From Iris pallida (lineage: Eukaryota; Streptophyta; Magnoliopsida; Asparagales; Iridaceae), in assembly GCA_029216955.1 (NCBI GenBank), contig JANAVB010016199.1, positions 13,207,989 through 13,271,988 on the forward strand: 64,000 nucleotides of DNA, in the 5' to 3' direction. The translations under genes and the position numbers were made by a program. Numbering within the stretch: position 1 is the stretch's first letter; every line of letters begins with the position of its first letter. The notes under the pieces were generated by a model. The model was not told where the DNA came from, ran no database searches, and was given only the letters and a program-made list of their open reading frames with translations. This document shows positions 1 to 12,344 of this stretch, one piece after another.

Positions 1-474
1 GAGACCATACGTTCTTTCGAGTCATAACTCAAACATACTCACTACCCAGTTCTCGGGTCTTATTATCTGTGTTACTATCTATTCATCAAGCTGAGGCTCG
101 ATATACTCATCGCCCAAGTATTTGGGACTTTTGCTTCACCTGTCATATATTTTATTGCATAGCATAGAAGCATATAATTTATGAATAATTCACAAAAGTT
201 TTCAGGGCATGTGATTGATTATCTTTCATTATCTTTTTGGGTTCCATACAAGATAACATTTAGCAACTCAACAAGTAGACATAGCATACACATATTTTTT
301 ATTAAGTGTGAAGCTAAAGGATCTTTGAAGGACTCACACTACTCACATTTGTAAGATGGTTCCCGCCATGATCGTATAGCCTTCTGACCGATGCTTCCAT
401 ATATTTTCAAGTCCAACAAGACTTTATCGAACCAACCAGCCATAATAATATACCATGCGGGTCAGGTCACTACA
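1..474 (-). mobile_element. E2 element: partial 3' LTR
   Basis: This is the first part of the 3' LTR of a minus-strand LTR retrotransposon (E2) that continues left of the window. The LTR begins on the minus strand with TGTAGTGACC at 474. Bases 1-150 match 6752-6896, and bases 151-474 match 24460-24789, so the other LTR copy is split by an insertion. A gypsy-type sequence (minus strand CGAGGACGAAAATTTTT) lies just outside the boundary. The identification rests on the direct-repeat relation and the flanking sites. Confidence 0.8.
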
Positions 475-514
475 TAATATACCACTTAGAAAAATTTTCG
501 TCCTCGAATTAAAT
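475..514 (-). other. E2 polypurine-tract region
   Basis: On the minus strand this stretch contains GAGGACGAAAATTTTTC just before the 3' LTR. The GAGGACGAAATTT motif is typical of the sequence before the 3' LTR in plant Ty3/gypsy chromoviruses, so it suggests a gypsy-type element although no coding region survives. Confidence 0.6.
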
Positions 515-2470
515 AAAACTCATCTCTATAACTTCAACTAAATTTGTGAAACTTCTCATAATCAACTTGCACTATTTAACATTTCTTTGCAATATCTCGA
601 TTGATTTTAAATAGTTTGCCATCTTGTCCATTCCTCCATTACTCATACAATTTCCTTAGCACATGATAATCGTCCTCCCGTGACTTCGTTTGAATTTAGC
701 ATGCCACTTAGTTTGAATCATATACATATTTTAGGCGTCCCAAAAATGTATGCATTTCAAACAAGTTCAGTAATAGAGAAACGAACGAGCTACATGTATA
801 ACTTCATTTCTGAATGCTAGCAAAACCCACTTGAGCATCTCGTATAGTCTCAACTCATTTATTCAATCTCCCAACCAACTAATAACACGATGAATGTTAC
901 CGATTCCAACTCTAATAATTTTCCACAACCGACCCAAAATTTCCTAAAGTATTCCAACTTACTTATATCAAGTTTTCTAATGAATCAAGAGTTCCCTTTC
1001 AAGTCCATTGTCATTCATACCACAAAAATTGATAAAGCTAATGGCCACATTTTATTTTGACACCATGATTTTCTGATTATGATCCATTTTCTAAGTTGTA
1101 CCATCATTCGACTCTAGTAAAATTTCCTGATGTACTCAATTTTCTTTCGTATTGATCAAGACAACATATTATCATCTTGCATATGCAACTCTCATTTCTA
1201 GCAGCATTTAAATCTGAGGGTAACACCAATAGCAATCGCTTTCATCGATCACGACTATATGCACTATCCCATCTCGTTATTACACTTTATCCTCAATTAC
1301 GATCTGATTATCCATCAATGAAATTATTTTGGCTGTCTCAATGCAACTATCCATCAAGTAGTGCAGCTCAATACGATTCAACCAACCAACCAATCCAGTC
1401 AGTTCTCAACATTCCAAATAAAGGCATCCAAGTTCCAAAACCAATATGATCTATCATTCCATCCAACGTTATAATATCAAATTTTCCAATCTCCATTCCA
1501 TTCCGAAGTTTACTTCACGACATATCACACTCATTCCGACTATACCAATACAACATCAATAGGGACATCCTAAGGGTTTCCAACAGTTAATTATTCCTTT
1601 GGTCAAGTCTCTACGGTCAGCTATTCTAAGCTAAACCAGATATTCACCTAATCCATCTGAGATTGATAGCTATTAGGGACATACTTATCTTTTATCTTAG
1701 TGGCATCAATTTTTATTGTAGGGTCACTCTTCTTATCGCATGAACAATCTATGATACGACTAATCTAAGGAACATTGGACGCTACCCTAATCTCATGAAC
1801 TCATTCCCAATCCACACACTAAAATATTATAGCCTACAAATTTGAAACTCATGCAACCAACAGAAACATCTAGGGTCAAGTCTATCTACCTGTACTTATC
1901 CTTAGGTTATACCCAACAAAGTTATTCTAGACTTACCCACAATCGACAAAATCCATCCAATAATTCTTATGGGTCAATCTCAAAGTCATCATAGAGATTT
2001 TATCATTCGAACATCCAAATCCTCAGTTTTCACTTGCATAGATGTAGCTTCACATGCTTGATCTGACTTGTATTCTTATATCATAATCAATTTTTGTCTA
2101 TTCTATCGGGCCAACTATTCCAAGTCATAATCAAATATCACTACTTCAATATTCTTTTATTTATTATCTCTTTCCTTCAATCTCTTTGCGACTTATGTTC
2201 AATTTCCATATTTTTGATCATCTGTATGGTTTGTACTATTTGACCAATCAATAAGGTAACCATATAATCATATTTCTTCTGGAAGCATTTTTTTACAAAT
2301 TTTTCGTTAGCACCAAACTCTGTCATCTGTTAGCAATTTACGTTAACCATCAATATTCCTCTTGCTTCATCTTCTTGTGATTCCATAATAAGATTTACTA
2401 TTCGTGCACAGATCCAATCACTATGGCACCAATCATCTAACATTTGTGTCTTGGTCATCTAGTTGAATAT

Positions 2471-3300
2471 TGTAGGATCGTTGAGCACCTCTAGGGGGTG
2501 AATAGAGTGTGTGTGTGCAGCAAAAAATAATCACCAATTAAAAATATTAAGCAGTTATATATTATGGCAGATAAAAGACGGTAAATAAAATACGGTAAAG
2601 TAAGAGTCAAGAATTTAAACTCTGTGAATGCTATAATCTATACTGGTTTTCCTTTGAGAGGACTAGTCCAGTCATGAGTACTTTTGCTCGCTTTTAATCC
2701 ACTATGGAACAAGCTTTAACTGAGCGCTTGCAACTCTTACAACATTGTGCTTGGCGACAAGTGCACGACCGACTTCATAATACCGTGCTTGGTGACGAGC
2801 ATACGATTGACTCCAGAAGGCAATTAGAAAACTGGAATGTTTTCTGAATACAGCCTCTGATACAACTCTTCAATACCAAACTCTAGATTAAACAGAAACT
2901 GTACTGCCTTGGCTAAGAGTCATAAAGGCTTAGATATGAAAGTAAAATCTCAGAATACTTCAGATAGAGAAGAGAGGAGATGAAATGGGATGATTGAAAT
3001 GAATGGTAATCTCAACTATATTTATAGTATTTTTGGGAGACCGAACTCGGGCAAAGTTTAGATGCTAGAATTTCGCATACGAACGTTGGATGCAGATTTG
3101 GTGGGAACTGTATTTTGAATTTATCCAGACCAAATTCGGACCGAACTCGGGCCGAGTTCTGGCCGAGTTCGGGCAGAGTTCTGCCAGAACTGTTTTGGCC
3201 AAATTTTGATAGGTTTTGGGCTTTTTAATATTTGAACTTTTGGATAGATATTTGTGGATAGGTAGGCTATATATTATGGACTGAGAATAGCTAAGCCAGT
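2471..3300. repeat. Unclassified nested repeat with GGGGGTGAATAG head
   Basis: The segment begins with TGTAGGATCGTTGAGCACC and a CTAGGGGGTGAATAGAG motif. This kind of motif recurs in plant repeats, but I cannot assign the family. It contains short internal echoes: GTGCTTGGCGACAAG against GTGCTTGGTGACGAG near 2745-2800, and several GCCGAGTTC/GGGCAGAGTTC copies near 3045-3190. It differs in texture from the E2 sequence around it, which suggests a nested insertion. The right boundary is approximate. Confidence 0.35.
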
Positions 3301-3475
3301 ACCGATCTGATCAATCTCATATTTTTTGTAGACTCAATAAAAGGAAAATACAGAATAAATTTGAAAACCAATAGCCCTTTTGATGACGTCTTGTTCCTGA
3401 CATTAAAGACACATTTTTCCTTGACGGTAGTCATCCAAAGATAAACAGATCTGGAAATCTGAATGCCTTTTGAGG

Positions 3476-3575
3476 GCTTCACCACCGAACCCCCATGGGG
3501 GGCACTGCCCCCTCGACCCCCATCCACTGATCGAGCAGCGGAACCCCTGATGCAAGGCTCCGGATAGGTCATTAG
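3476..3575. repeat. GC-rich island inside E2 internal region
   Basis: A 100-bp patch rich in C and G runs (CCCCCATGGGGGGCACTGCC) stands out against AT-rich surroundings. The GGGGGCACTGCCCCC pattern resembles segments of some plant LTRs, but too little remains for assignment. Confidence 0.25.
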
Positions 3576-5198
3576 GTGCTTCAGAGAAATCTTTTTATAT
3601 AACATCGTCTTTGGCCCATCAATAATTCATCATTGCATGTCCTGGTTTGATCATGCTTACTTCTTGTTTGCAAGTACATGTTAGATGAACAAAACAATAT
3701 GATGCAGTATGATACAACCATAGCAATATAATATAGAACATTTAGGACAATACTAAGTTTAAGTAGCAACATGATAGTGAATACATGAATATTATTGACA
3801 TCAATAGTTAAACTTAATTGATTAGCCATATTCAAAAATATGATATAATCATTGGACTAACAAATATGACATAACTCATACGACTGTAAGTTATAATCGA
3901 ACAATTCTGTATTCCACCTAACTTATCATTTATGTGACAACATTATCCGCCAACAGGTCTATTATGTATTGTTGCACCTCGATACTTATTTGTATTCCAG
4001 CCATCATAGTCTCATAAGGAACATCTACTCTTATATGCAACAAGGGCAAGTGCACATTTCTTTATGCCTCAAAATAGTCAATGGTCATAACTTGTTAATT
4101 CAGGACACATCTAATTCTCTCAAGCACAACTACACATGTGCAAAGGCCATCTATTTCCTTAATTTTGTTATCTACTTTTTGGATTGCTGATGTAACTCTC
4201 TGTATCCCCTGAATCATTCACAACAACTGAATATATGCTTAATATCATCATTAGTTTGTTGATGTCCTACATGCAATTTTTATCTACCTAATTCCAACAT
4301 CATTTAATATTCGGTCTATATTGTTCTCCCAAAATCTTTTGATAGTAACACCCCACCATCGTTAACAAACCTACAATCCTTTTATCTGGCTGATTCAAAT
4401 TGTCGCTTGAATCTATAATTTGTACCCTTCCTAACAAAGGAATTCATTTTATATTCTTGATTTCTCATTAGCCAGCATAATGCTAACTATCAGAGTCTAG
4501 CGACAATTCATACGAACTCATCAAAATCTCGTAACTAGTTATCTGAATTTAGTTATCAAGGGACACACCTATTCATGATGTATCAATCATAATCCCAACT
4601 ATAACTCCATATTACCCTTTACCTTATAGGTAAAGTATTATTATACTATGAATAGGGTCAAGGGACATCTTATCATTAAGAGGGTAGAGACATATACCAC
4701 TTAGAGCTCAAGCCATTACCGATACAATATTTCTCTTCGTACCAAACCAACGTCCATAACAGACTATCCATCCTGCGGTGGCTCTGTTGAGCACAAATAC
4801 CAACGCAACTTCCTCGCATCTGAAACATAACCAAGCCAACACACATAAGCCAACTTGAAGATTCTGTCGATTCCCATTATCATGCACATTTCTATTCTAA
4901 CATACCATGCCATTACCCACTGCCGATTGCCATATAACAATCAATCGACTTCTTTGAGTCCCACACTTAAGGCATCAAGCACACATTACCAACTTATTAT
5001 TGCATCTTATCATTGTTATTCATTTTGGTATCATTATGAATTCAAATACATCACAGACATTATAGCACACATATTTAAACTTACTATATGGAACACCCAG
5101 TGAGTAGACAGAAGGATCAATAGAATTTCAGTCAAAGAAGCAACTTAAAATAATTTAGAAACAATACTGAATAATCGCGGATACACTTTGTCATCATG

Positions 5199-5374
5199 GA
5201 AGCAACTTTGATTCATCACGGAAGCAACTTTGAGTAATTGCAGAAGCAACTTTGAGTCATCGCGGAAGCAACTTTGAGTCATCGCCGAAGCAACTTTGAG
5301 TCATCACGGAAGCAACTTTGAGGAATCACGAAAGAAACTTTAAGTCATAACGAAAGAAAGATTGAATCATCATA
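5199..5374. repeat. 22-bp tandem repeat in E2 leader
   Basis: Eight head-to-tail copies of a 22-bp unit follow one another at 5199, 5221, 5243, 5265, 5287, 5309, 5331 and 5353. The consensus reads GAAGCAACTTTGAGTCATCG plus two bases. The last two copies are more diverged. Three units hold a TGAGTCA box. The array lies about 55 bp inside the primer-binding site, so it is in the 5' leader of E2. Confidence 0.85.
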
Positions 5375-5428
5375 AGAGAAACTTTGATTTGAAACGAATT
5401 GAATAAGAATCCAAGGACGTAAAGCCGT

Positions 5429-5440
5429 GCTTTGATACCA
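5429..5440 (-). other. E2 primer-binding site (initiator Met tRNA type)
   Basis: The minus strand reads TGGTATCAAAGC, one base from the common plant initiator-methionine primer site TGGTATCAGAGC. It lies 8 bases from the end of the LTR at 5449. This fixes the orientation of E2 (minus) and identifies the sequence to its right as the 5' LTR. Confidence 0.85.
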
Positions 5441-5448
5441 TTCTATCA

Positions 5449-6896
5449 TGCCCCGACCCGAAGAATCGAAAACTAGTCACTGGACGTGATGTCGTACAAG
5501 TCTAGATTATACTTATATATGGCAACACCATTATAGTTCCTGGTATTTCTTAGAAAATAGCGACATCGCAGCAAAACCAAGCAAATAAATTAAAGTCACA
5601 ACAAGATGTGAAGAAATTTATCTCTTTATTTATAATTGTAATGGATTATAAGACTCGCAGTTGAATACATAAAGTATACAACAAATTACAACGAATTTTG
5701 AATAGCCAACTGAATTACTTGCTATTTATGCTTACAACCAAACATGCCGACTTGGTTTACAATAAACTTGCCGACTTGGCTTACAATCTTACTGGTACAA
5801 CTGAGTTATAATATTCCATACATTATGTCCCATATAGCAGATGACATCATCTTACGAGAAGCGCTTCTGCACAACTATCCGATTCATCGATGCTAAGCAC
5901 TGATCAAACGATTTCTCCCATTCATGAGAACCTTTAATGATGCCCACAAACATGGGTCAGTACATTATCGTGTACTGGTGAGCAGTGTTGGCCTAACTCA
6001 CTTAAGAAGATAACACTAAGTAATCATGTGATAGGAACATTATTAAAAGTGGTCTTTCTCGTTGCCTTAGGATCAATTACAGTTTATATCCGACAAGAAG
6101 TAAAGCATGCAGTTCTTGCAGCAGCATAATATAAAACATATATGCTATCACCCTTTGGTGATTCTTACCGACGGTCATATAGCCATCCTTGTACATTTGT
6201 AATACTTACTCTACCTGTATAAGACATTGTTAGCTTACGACCTGTCTATATGTGGGCCACTGACTATATGTCATTTCGAACTGTGGTTAGATGGCTCCTC
6301 TTCAGCAGTGGGTAGCTAGCCAAGTTCGAAAGGTTTTTGAATCACCGTGCTACTACTTCAGCACTAAGGAATTTCGATGCCCAGTTCAGTGCAAGGTAGA
6401 AAGCCCCACTGAAAGTCTTAAAATTCTAATGTCAGTACGTTGACACCATCCTTTCTCCCCCCAGGAAGAATCGATTCCATGGCCTCGGAGTATCGTTCGA
6501 GGAACTATACCTTGTGCACAAGTTATACATGACTATACAAATATATGCAACTTATCTATAAAGAAAACATATAATGCTTGATATGAAAAACTTAGTAAAT
6601 AAGCCAAAATTCTCATTCGTATTGCCATATATGCCTTGAGCTGAAGCTCACATTACCATCTACCCAATTCAGGGTCTTAGTGTAATCAACATTCTTCAAT
6701 AGCATCGGTTAATAGAATATGATTACTCAATCTTTTTCCCACATCTTTGATACTATACGTTCTTTCGGGTCATAACTCAAACATACTCACTTCCCAGTTC
6801 TCGGGTCTTATTATCTGTGTTACCATCTATTCATCGAGCTGAGGCTCAAAATACTCATCGCCCAAGTATTTGGGACTTTTTCTTCACCTGTCATAT
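5449..6896 (-). mobile_element. E2 5' LTR, left (3') segment
   Basis: This is the larger part of the E2 5' LTR. On the plus strand it starts TGCCCCGACCCG next to the primer-binding site. Its last 145 bases (6752-6896) match bases 1-150 of the 3' LTR. It is cut at 6896 by solo LTR A and resumes at 24460. The two parts together give an LTR of about 1.8 kb. Confidence 0.8.
6892..6896. repeat. Target-site duplication, left copy, solo LTR A
   Basis: CATAT here pairs with CATGT at 24460-24464. The uninterrupted E2 LTR copy near base 140 has a single CATAT at the matching place, which supports a 5-bp duplication with one later change. Confidence 0.75.
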
Positions 6897-8189
6897 TGTA
6901 ACACCCAGTCCCAAAATACTTAGGACCAAGTACGTAGACATGCCAGCTACACATATACGAAGAATACTCTAATATATGGAATCCTCGTATAAGTACATAA
7001 GTTATAAATAATAATAAAAATTATAGGCCAGAATATAACAACTACATCTCATCACAGCTCATCACAGAAGATATAAGAGTCCAAAATAATAAGTGAATCA
7101 AAGAGATAACCGGGTGGACATACCCACTCGAAACAGCTATGAAAAATAGTCTCAAATGATCAGAGTCCAACCTCCACAAAATAGAAAGAAAAGAGATATA
7201 AGATGTCCACTAATGTCTCAATGTATAAATAAACTAAAAATCAGCAGGAGATGCCTTGTCATCGATGTAGGAAGGATCCAATGTCGTTCGATACTCCTAC
7301 GGGAAATCATCTAACCCTGGAGAGATAACCAGGTCCTCAGAGGGACGTAACAAGATAAAAGAAAATACCATGTCGTATAAACTATGATATATAATAGAAA
7401 ATAAAGTGATGCATGCAATAGGGTTCCTAACCATTCTACTGTGAACATGCAGTTGAGATACAATCCTTCAACGCTTGGACCCTGGCTGATAATAGGATCC
7501 GGTATAGTCCCCTCTTGCGCACCAGTGAGTAAGCGCATAAAATTCAAGAACGTCAGTGGCCAACCTAAGGGGGTAAGCCTACCCGTATCTCTAGCGGAGC
7601 TTTCGGGTTACAAGGGAAAGTGTAATAGAAGCCCATACATCATGTATTGTTCTCCCTAGCCAATGCCTAGTATCGTCATCTCTATGACTAATATGAACCT
7701 CTAGTAACTGCCAAGTCTACTAGCATGCAATTCTATTGGCAGTTACTCCTATCCGTCGTGCGCCTCCGACGTATCGGAGGCCAACCGACTACCTGAGTAC
7801 GTTTCCTACATGTGACTCATAACACATGATAAAGTATGTGTCAAGGCCGTATGTGATATACCAATACCTCATCATCAATGGGTGGTCTCTAGGCTAAGTC
7901 AATGCAAGAGAATAAAACAAAACAAGTAAAACAACCAATATAGTCGTTTGCACCCAAGTGTGACTTGGACGCACAATGATATATACTAACAATTGATAAG
8001 TAATACTGAATATAAATAACTGAAAATAAGATAAGATAAATCACAGAGTAAGGTGGCAAGGTATCTTGCCTGGCGGTACGGGAATGGCAATCCAACAATC
8101 AAGTACGTTAGCAATGAATCACAAAATCTACGAACGGCTCCGGATGCTGAAACAAACATTAAGAATCTTCCTGGTATAAAAGATATATC

Positions 8190-8720
8190 TAGGAAATGCA
8201 TGTCCAAAATTCTAATTCTGGAATATGGGCAAAATCATAATTTTGGATCAAAATGATGTCCGCCGTTGGACCCGTTTTGCACCGAAACGCGTGCCAGTAT
8301 CTATGGTCTCTAAAGTTGTCAAACCTATGGATCCGGTTTGAGGAGACAAACCTAACCGTATGTCTAAAGATGGATTCCGGCAGGCCGTGTACAATTTTGC
8401 TTGTTAGATCGGGTCGCGGGCCCGCCAAATAGGCGTTCTGATTGACCTTCTCAGAATCGGACAAACTTGGCACATAGGACCAAAATTTTGATACGGTCCT
8501 GTTGGTGCATGTTTCGTCTCTAATAGACGATTATACATGAAGTTATGGTCAAGTTTGCAAATGCTCGATACGGAGGTATCTTGACGGATACGCACTGATT
8601 TCGTCGCGCATACACAACGAAATCGAGTTCCGTCAGTTCCCACACGTCGGCAACATCCGTACGCACCTTTTGATGTGTACGGTTTGCGACCACGTTATTC
8701 GATTTATCGGGGCACATGCC
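8190..8720 (-). repeat. Conserved LTR block, copy A
   Basis: This block shares a distinctive series of motifs with solo LTRs B (31605-32170) and C (53730-54300). They include TGTCCGCCGTTGGACCC, TTTGCACCGAAA, GATACGGTCCTGTTGG, a CAAACTTGGCA box and TTCCGTCAGTTCCCA. Outside the block the three LTRs are much less alike. Confidence 0.7.
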
Positions 8721-9227
8721 GTATCAGAGAACGTTTCTAAAATTTTTACAGTTTTAAATATGGTTTTTCTCAAACTTTAACGAAGAATAAGTTCCTGTAT
8801 AAATAATGAAAAATAAATCTAACATAGGCCTTTTTAATCTCCTATATGCCATCTACGATTGTTACAAACTATATCTTGAGAACTGTCTTTATATCGACCA
8901 AAATTGGCCTTCCAATGTGGGCGTATGGACTGTTCCTAACTCTGTCAGAAGGCAATTTTTTTGTCAACTTTGCCTTGAAGTTTCGAGCAATTTACTTGGT
9001 ATCTACACGATTCTAATTAATGTAGATCCTAGAGGGTTATATGGGCTGCACCCTGGTTTTTGTAGATCAAAAAACGATTGAAGAACGAGGGAGAAACTGA
9101 CCTCGAAAGTGGGCCTTCCGCTGCAGCTGCTTTGTCCTGGCGCGCGTGTGACTGCTCCGTCCGGCATTTTTGCGACATCGTGGGTGGCGCTGCGGTGGTC
9201 AGCGGCTGCACAGGGTATCGAGGAGGG

Positions 9228-9232
9228 GCGGG
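9228..9232. repeat. Target-site duplication, left copy, Gypsy1
   Basis: GCGGG here pairs with ACGGG at 23668-23672 (4 of 5 bases). The sequence beyond 23668 continues solo LTR A, as expected for an insertion. Confidence 0.65.
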
Positions 9233-9888
9233 TGTCACCCTCAGTTTTCATGAACAGGGGTATTTTGTTCATTTTTCCTCCTTAGAATTATTTTGGAATT
9301 ATTTATTTATTTATGATATTATTTTGGGGTTATTTGAGTCGAGTTCGAATTTCAACTCAATTCGACTTGTATCGGGGACCCAGGGTAGTTTTTGACTCTA
9401 GTAGGACCCTCACATTAGTTAGCCATGGCTCGCATGATATTATTTTTAGTTAGTGGTTAGACTAATTATTTATGGATAGGGTTTGGTTAGATTAGAGATT
9501 AAGAATGACTAATTTGACCTCAACCATTTACCCTTCCTAATATTAAATCAATAGATTAGTGGTAGGGGCTTTTTAGACATTTTCAATAGGGGATAGTAGA
9601 CCATTCTTGGCCGGCCCTAACTAGAGGGAGAGAGAGAGTGAGACCTTTGATATTTTTCCATTCCACTTTCTCTCTTGTTCTTCCCCAAATTTTAGAGAAG
9701 GTTCCTATAGATTTCTCCACCAAATCAATCCATTCTTCCACCAAATCTTCTTCTTTCCTTCTCTACTCAAGCTAAGGAGGGAGCTAGCCAAGTTTGGAAG
9801 GATTCGGAGCTCGTTCGTGTCCATTTGGAATTTCTACGTGTCGGGGTCGCATCGGAAGAATTTTTCCTAGATTCGATCTACCGGGAGG

Positions 9889-9895
9889 TATAAAT
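9889..9895 (+). promoter_or_regulatory. TATA-like box or splice donor context in Gypsy1 5' LTR
   Basis: The sequence GGGAGGTATAAATCAC could be read as a TATA box (TATAAAT), or as a 5' splice donor (GAG followed by GTATAA). The 3' LTR has the same site near 20535. Sequence alone does not decide between them. Confidence 0.3.
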
Positions 9896-10203
9896 CACTT
9901 TTCCTTTTCATTTCTTCATGCATATAGGATGATTTTAGACCCATAGGAATGACCCCTATGGTTGTGTCTCCATTTGTGTCCATTTCGTGTCCATTTGGAG
10001 ACTTTTAGTTGTGTCCTATGTGTGGGATTGTGTCCTAGTGGGAAAATCCCTATTTGGACACTTGTATTTAATATATATATTGTGTGGATGATTATTTAGA
10101 TATTAAATCTCAAATTTTATGTTATTTAGATATTGAGTTCTTTGGTATCATATTGTATCATATTCTAATATATATCTATATCATGGTTATATATGTATAT
10201 TAA

Positions 10204-10545
<342 letters not shown>

Positions 10546-11925
10546 AAATTTTTTTTTTTTTAAAGGAAAGACCATTCATTGAAAAAGAAAACAGACCACT
10601 CGATACAATAAGCAGGCCCACACCAACGGCCAGCTTCAAAATTCGAAAACCAAAAAAGAAAAAAGAAAACCGCGCGCAACACGAAGAGGGGAACACGTGG
10701 GCACGTGTGGGGGTTACTGCCCGAGGGGGGCTCAGAGAACGAGGGGGTAGCGGTTCCCAAGGGGGGGGGGGCGGGGGACGATGGACGGGAAGAGCGGACA
10801 GCGAGGCGCCCAGCGTCGCAGCGGCGGCGGAGGGGGGCGACCGGCGCGGGCGGGGGGAGGTCGGAAGGAGCCGACGGGGAGGCCGGAGGGGAGATCGCGG
10901 CGGGGCCCAGCGGCGGGACCACGACGCACTGGCCGACGCGGGGAGGATTCCAACCAGCACCGGCGAGGCAACGGCGGGGAGAACGGTGAGAGGCGGAGAG
11001 ACGGGAGGCAGAGAGGATGGAGGAAACACGAGGCAGGCGACGCCACGGGGGGAAGAGGAGGCGGCGCCACCGGGAGGGGGATCAACACCACCGCCGGGAG
11101 GAGGAAAGCGCAGTGGGTGCTCGGCTGGCGGGGGCTGCTCAACGACAAGGAGGGGGGTCGAGCATGAGCCGAAGCGATCGCCGTAGCCCCGACGGGGACG
11201 GCGTCGCACGGCCCACCGGCAACGAGAAAGGAGGGGGGAACGCTCTGCAGGGCGCCGCGGGGCCACGAGCGTCCAAGATGGGGGCTGCAGCTCAGCCTCG
11301 TGGGTCCTGGCGGCGGGGAGGGAGGAGGGCGGAGCCTCCAGTGGGCCCGAGGGCGGAGGGGGGGAGGGTAGGGGGACACGCTGCTCATCGGGAGGCGAAG
11401 GGATGACGCAATCGGCGTGGGCCACGTAAGGGAGGAGGAGACCAAAGCAGAAGGCGCGGCGGGGGAGGGTGGCGCCGCCTCGGGACGAGGAGGGAGGGAG
11501 CCGGGCCGAGGGGGAGAGGGGCCGGAGGGAGGCGGCAGCGCCGGCGACAACTCAGGCAAGGGGCCGAGGACGCCTTGGTGTGCTGCCGGGGCCGGAGGGG
11601 TCCGTCGCCTGGCCCGTCGTCGCCGGGGGCGACGGGGGCGGCGACGAGGGGAGATACACGCCGAGAAGGAAACCCCCCACTGCGGGAGGGGGGGCGGCGA
11701 AAGGAGGGGGGCCAAGGGGGTGGGGGCCCGGTGGTGGAAGGCCAGCCAGGGGAACGGGGTGGGAGGGAGTAGCCTCCGAAGGGGAGGAGGAAGATGAAGG
11801 GGCCAGCCGAGCCAAGGGGGCCGGCCGGCCAGCCGAGCCAGGCAACCACCGGGAGGGGTGGTGTGGCGAGCAGGGGGGCTCCCGCTCCCTCTTGCTGTCT
11901 CATCTCCAAAAATCTATAAAATATC
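10546..11925 (-). mobile_element. GC-rich retroposon (LINE-like or processed), minus strand
   Basis: A 1.4-kb block of very high GC content sits in an (AT)n tract inside the 5' LTR and is absent from the 3' LTR. On the minus strand it ends with TCAATGAATGGTCTTTCC followed by an A-run, which marks it as a retroposed copy. The end resembles the CAATAAAGCT plus tail ends of the LINEs in this window. Minus-strand open frames of up to 327 codons encode only proline/arginine/serine-rich strings caused by base composition, and no known domain is visible. It may be a LINE with an internal deletion, a different LINE family, or a processed transcript. Confidence 0.6.
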
Positions 11926-12005
11926 ATATATATATATATATTAATATATATATATATATATTAAAAAAAAATATATATAAATATATTGTATCTTATATAT
12001 ATGTA
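11926..12005. repeat. (AT)n tract flanking the GC-rich retroposon
   Basis: AT and TATTAA repeats follow the 5' end of the minus-strand retroposon. The LTR sequence resumes near 11985 (TATTGTATCTTATATATATG), which is also found at about 20886 in the 3' LTR. Confidence 0.8.
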
Positions 12006-12275
12006 TATATATTGTGTGATTTTGTGTCTCATTTATGTGTATGGGGGTGTGTGGAATTTCGGGCAAGAGGGAATGAGTATAGAGTGGTGGATGTGGTTTT
12101 GGAGTTGGTAAGTGTATGTGTGTTTGTTTTGAGAGGGTTAGAGAGGGATAGAGAGAGTGAGAGATTAGAGAGATGTAGAGGGGAGTGATGGAGTGAATAA
12201 GGAGGGGACTTCACTGCTGTCAACAGCAGCAACTGAAGCATCTGTCCCCACACAGGGGACTGATTTCCTGAACTG

Positions 12276-12298
12276 AACAGTCCCCAAAGGGGACTGTT
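12276..12298. repeat. LTR palindrome 1 (10-bp arms)
   Basis: AACAGTCCCC, loop AAA, GGGGACTGTT is a perfect inverted repeat. The same palindrome is at 21166-21188 in the 3' LTR. Confidence 0.9.
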
Positions 12299-12321
12299 AC
12301 AACAGCAGCAGTAGCAGTAGG

Positions 12322-12344
12322 TTCCTGCTATTAAATAGCAGGAA
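12322..12344. repeat. LTR palindrome 2 (11-bp arms)
   Basis: TTCCTGCTATT, one central A, AATAGCAGGAA is a perfect inverted repeat. It is conserved at 21213-21235 in the 3' LTR. Together with palindrome 1 it forms a pair of potential hairpins about 45 bp apart. Confidence 0.9.

Larger units (their letters stand above)
475..5448 (-). mobile_element. E2 internal region, apparently noncoding (LARD-like)
   Basis: About 5 kb of AT-rich sequence lies between the E2 LTRs. Only short open frames (under about 105 codons) occur, and none shows gag, protease, RT or integrase motifs that I recognise. A large retrotransposon derivative (LARD-like, non-autonomous) or a very decayed gypsy element would both fit. 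The right end has a good primer-binding site and a leader tandem repeat, and the left end has a gypsy-like polypurine region. Two blocks of different composition, 2471-3300 and about 3476-3575, may be older nested fragments. Confidence 0.6.
6897..9232 (-). mobile_element. Solo LTR A, left segment
   Basis: Solo LTR A starts TGTAACACCCAGTCCCAAAA on the plus strand (the 3' end of the minus-strand LTR) and ends GGATTACA at 24459. It is interrupted by Gypsy1 at 9233-23667. No internal region or second LTR is present, and the flanks carry the target duplication, so it is a solo LTR left by recombination. It contains the conserved block at 8190-8720 and a GC-rich part near 9090-9232. Its left end resembles that of LTR D (36776), and the part near 7315-7360 resembles solo LTR C near 52695-52740. 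Confidence 0.8.

Noticed and set aside
1..6896. One 6.9-kb element flanked by the direct repeats 1-150 and 6752-6896
   Set aside because: The repeats are LTR parts, but the 3' LTR continues to 474 and its match continues at 24460, so the 5' LTR is split by an insertion and the element is bounded differently.
8053..8256. Short open frames in solo LTR A as genes
   Set aside because: They overlap on both strands, have no domains, and lie in the conserved LTR block.
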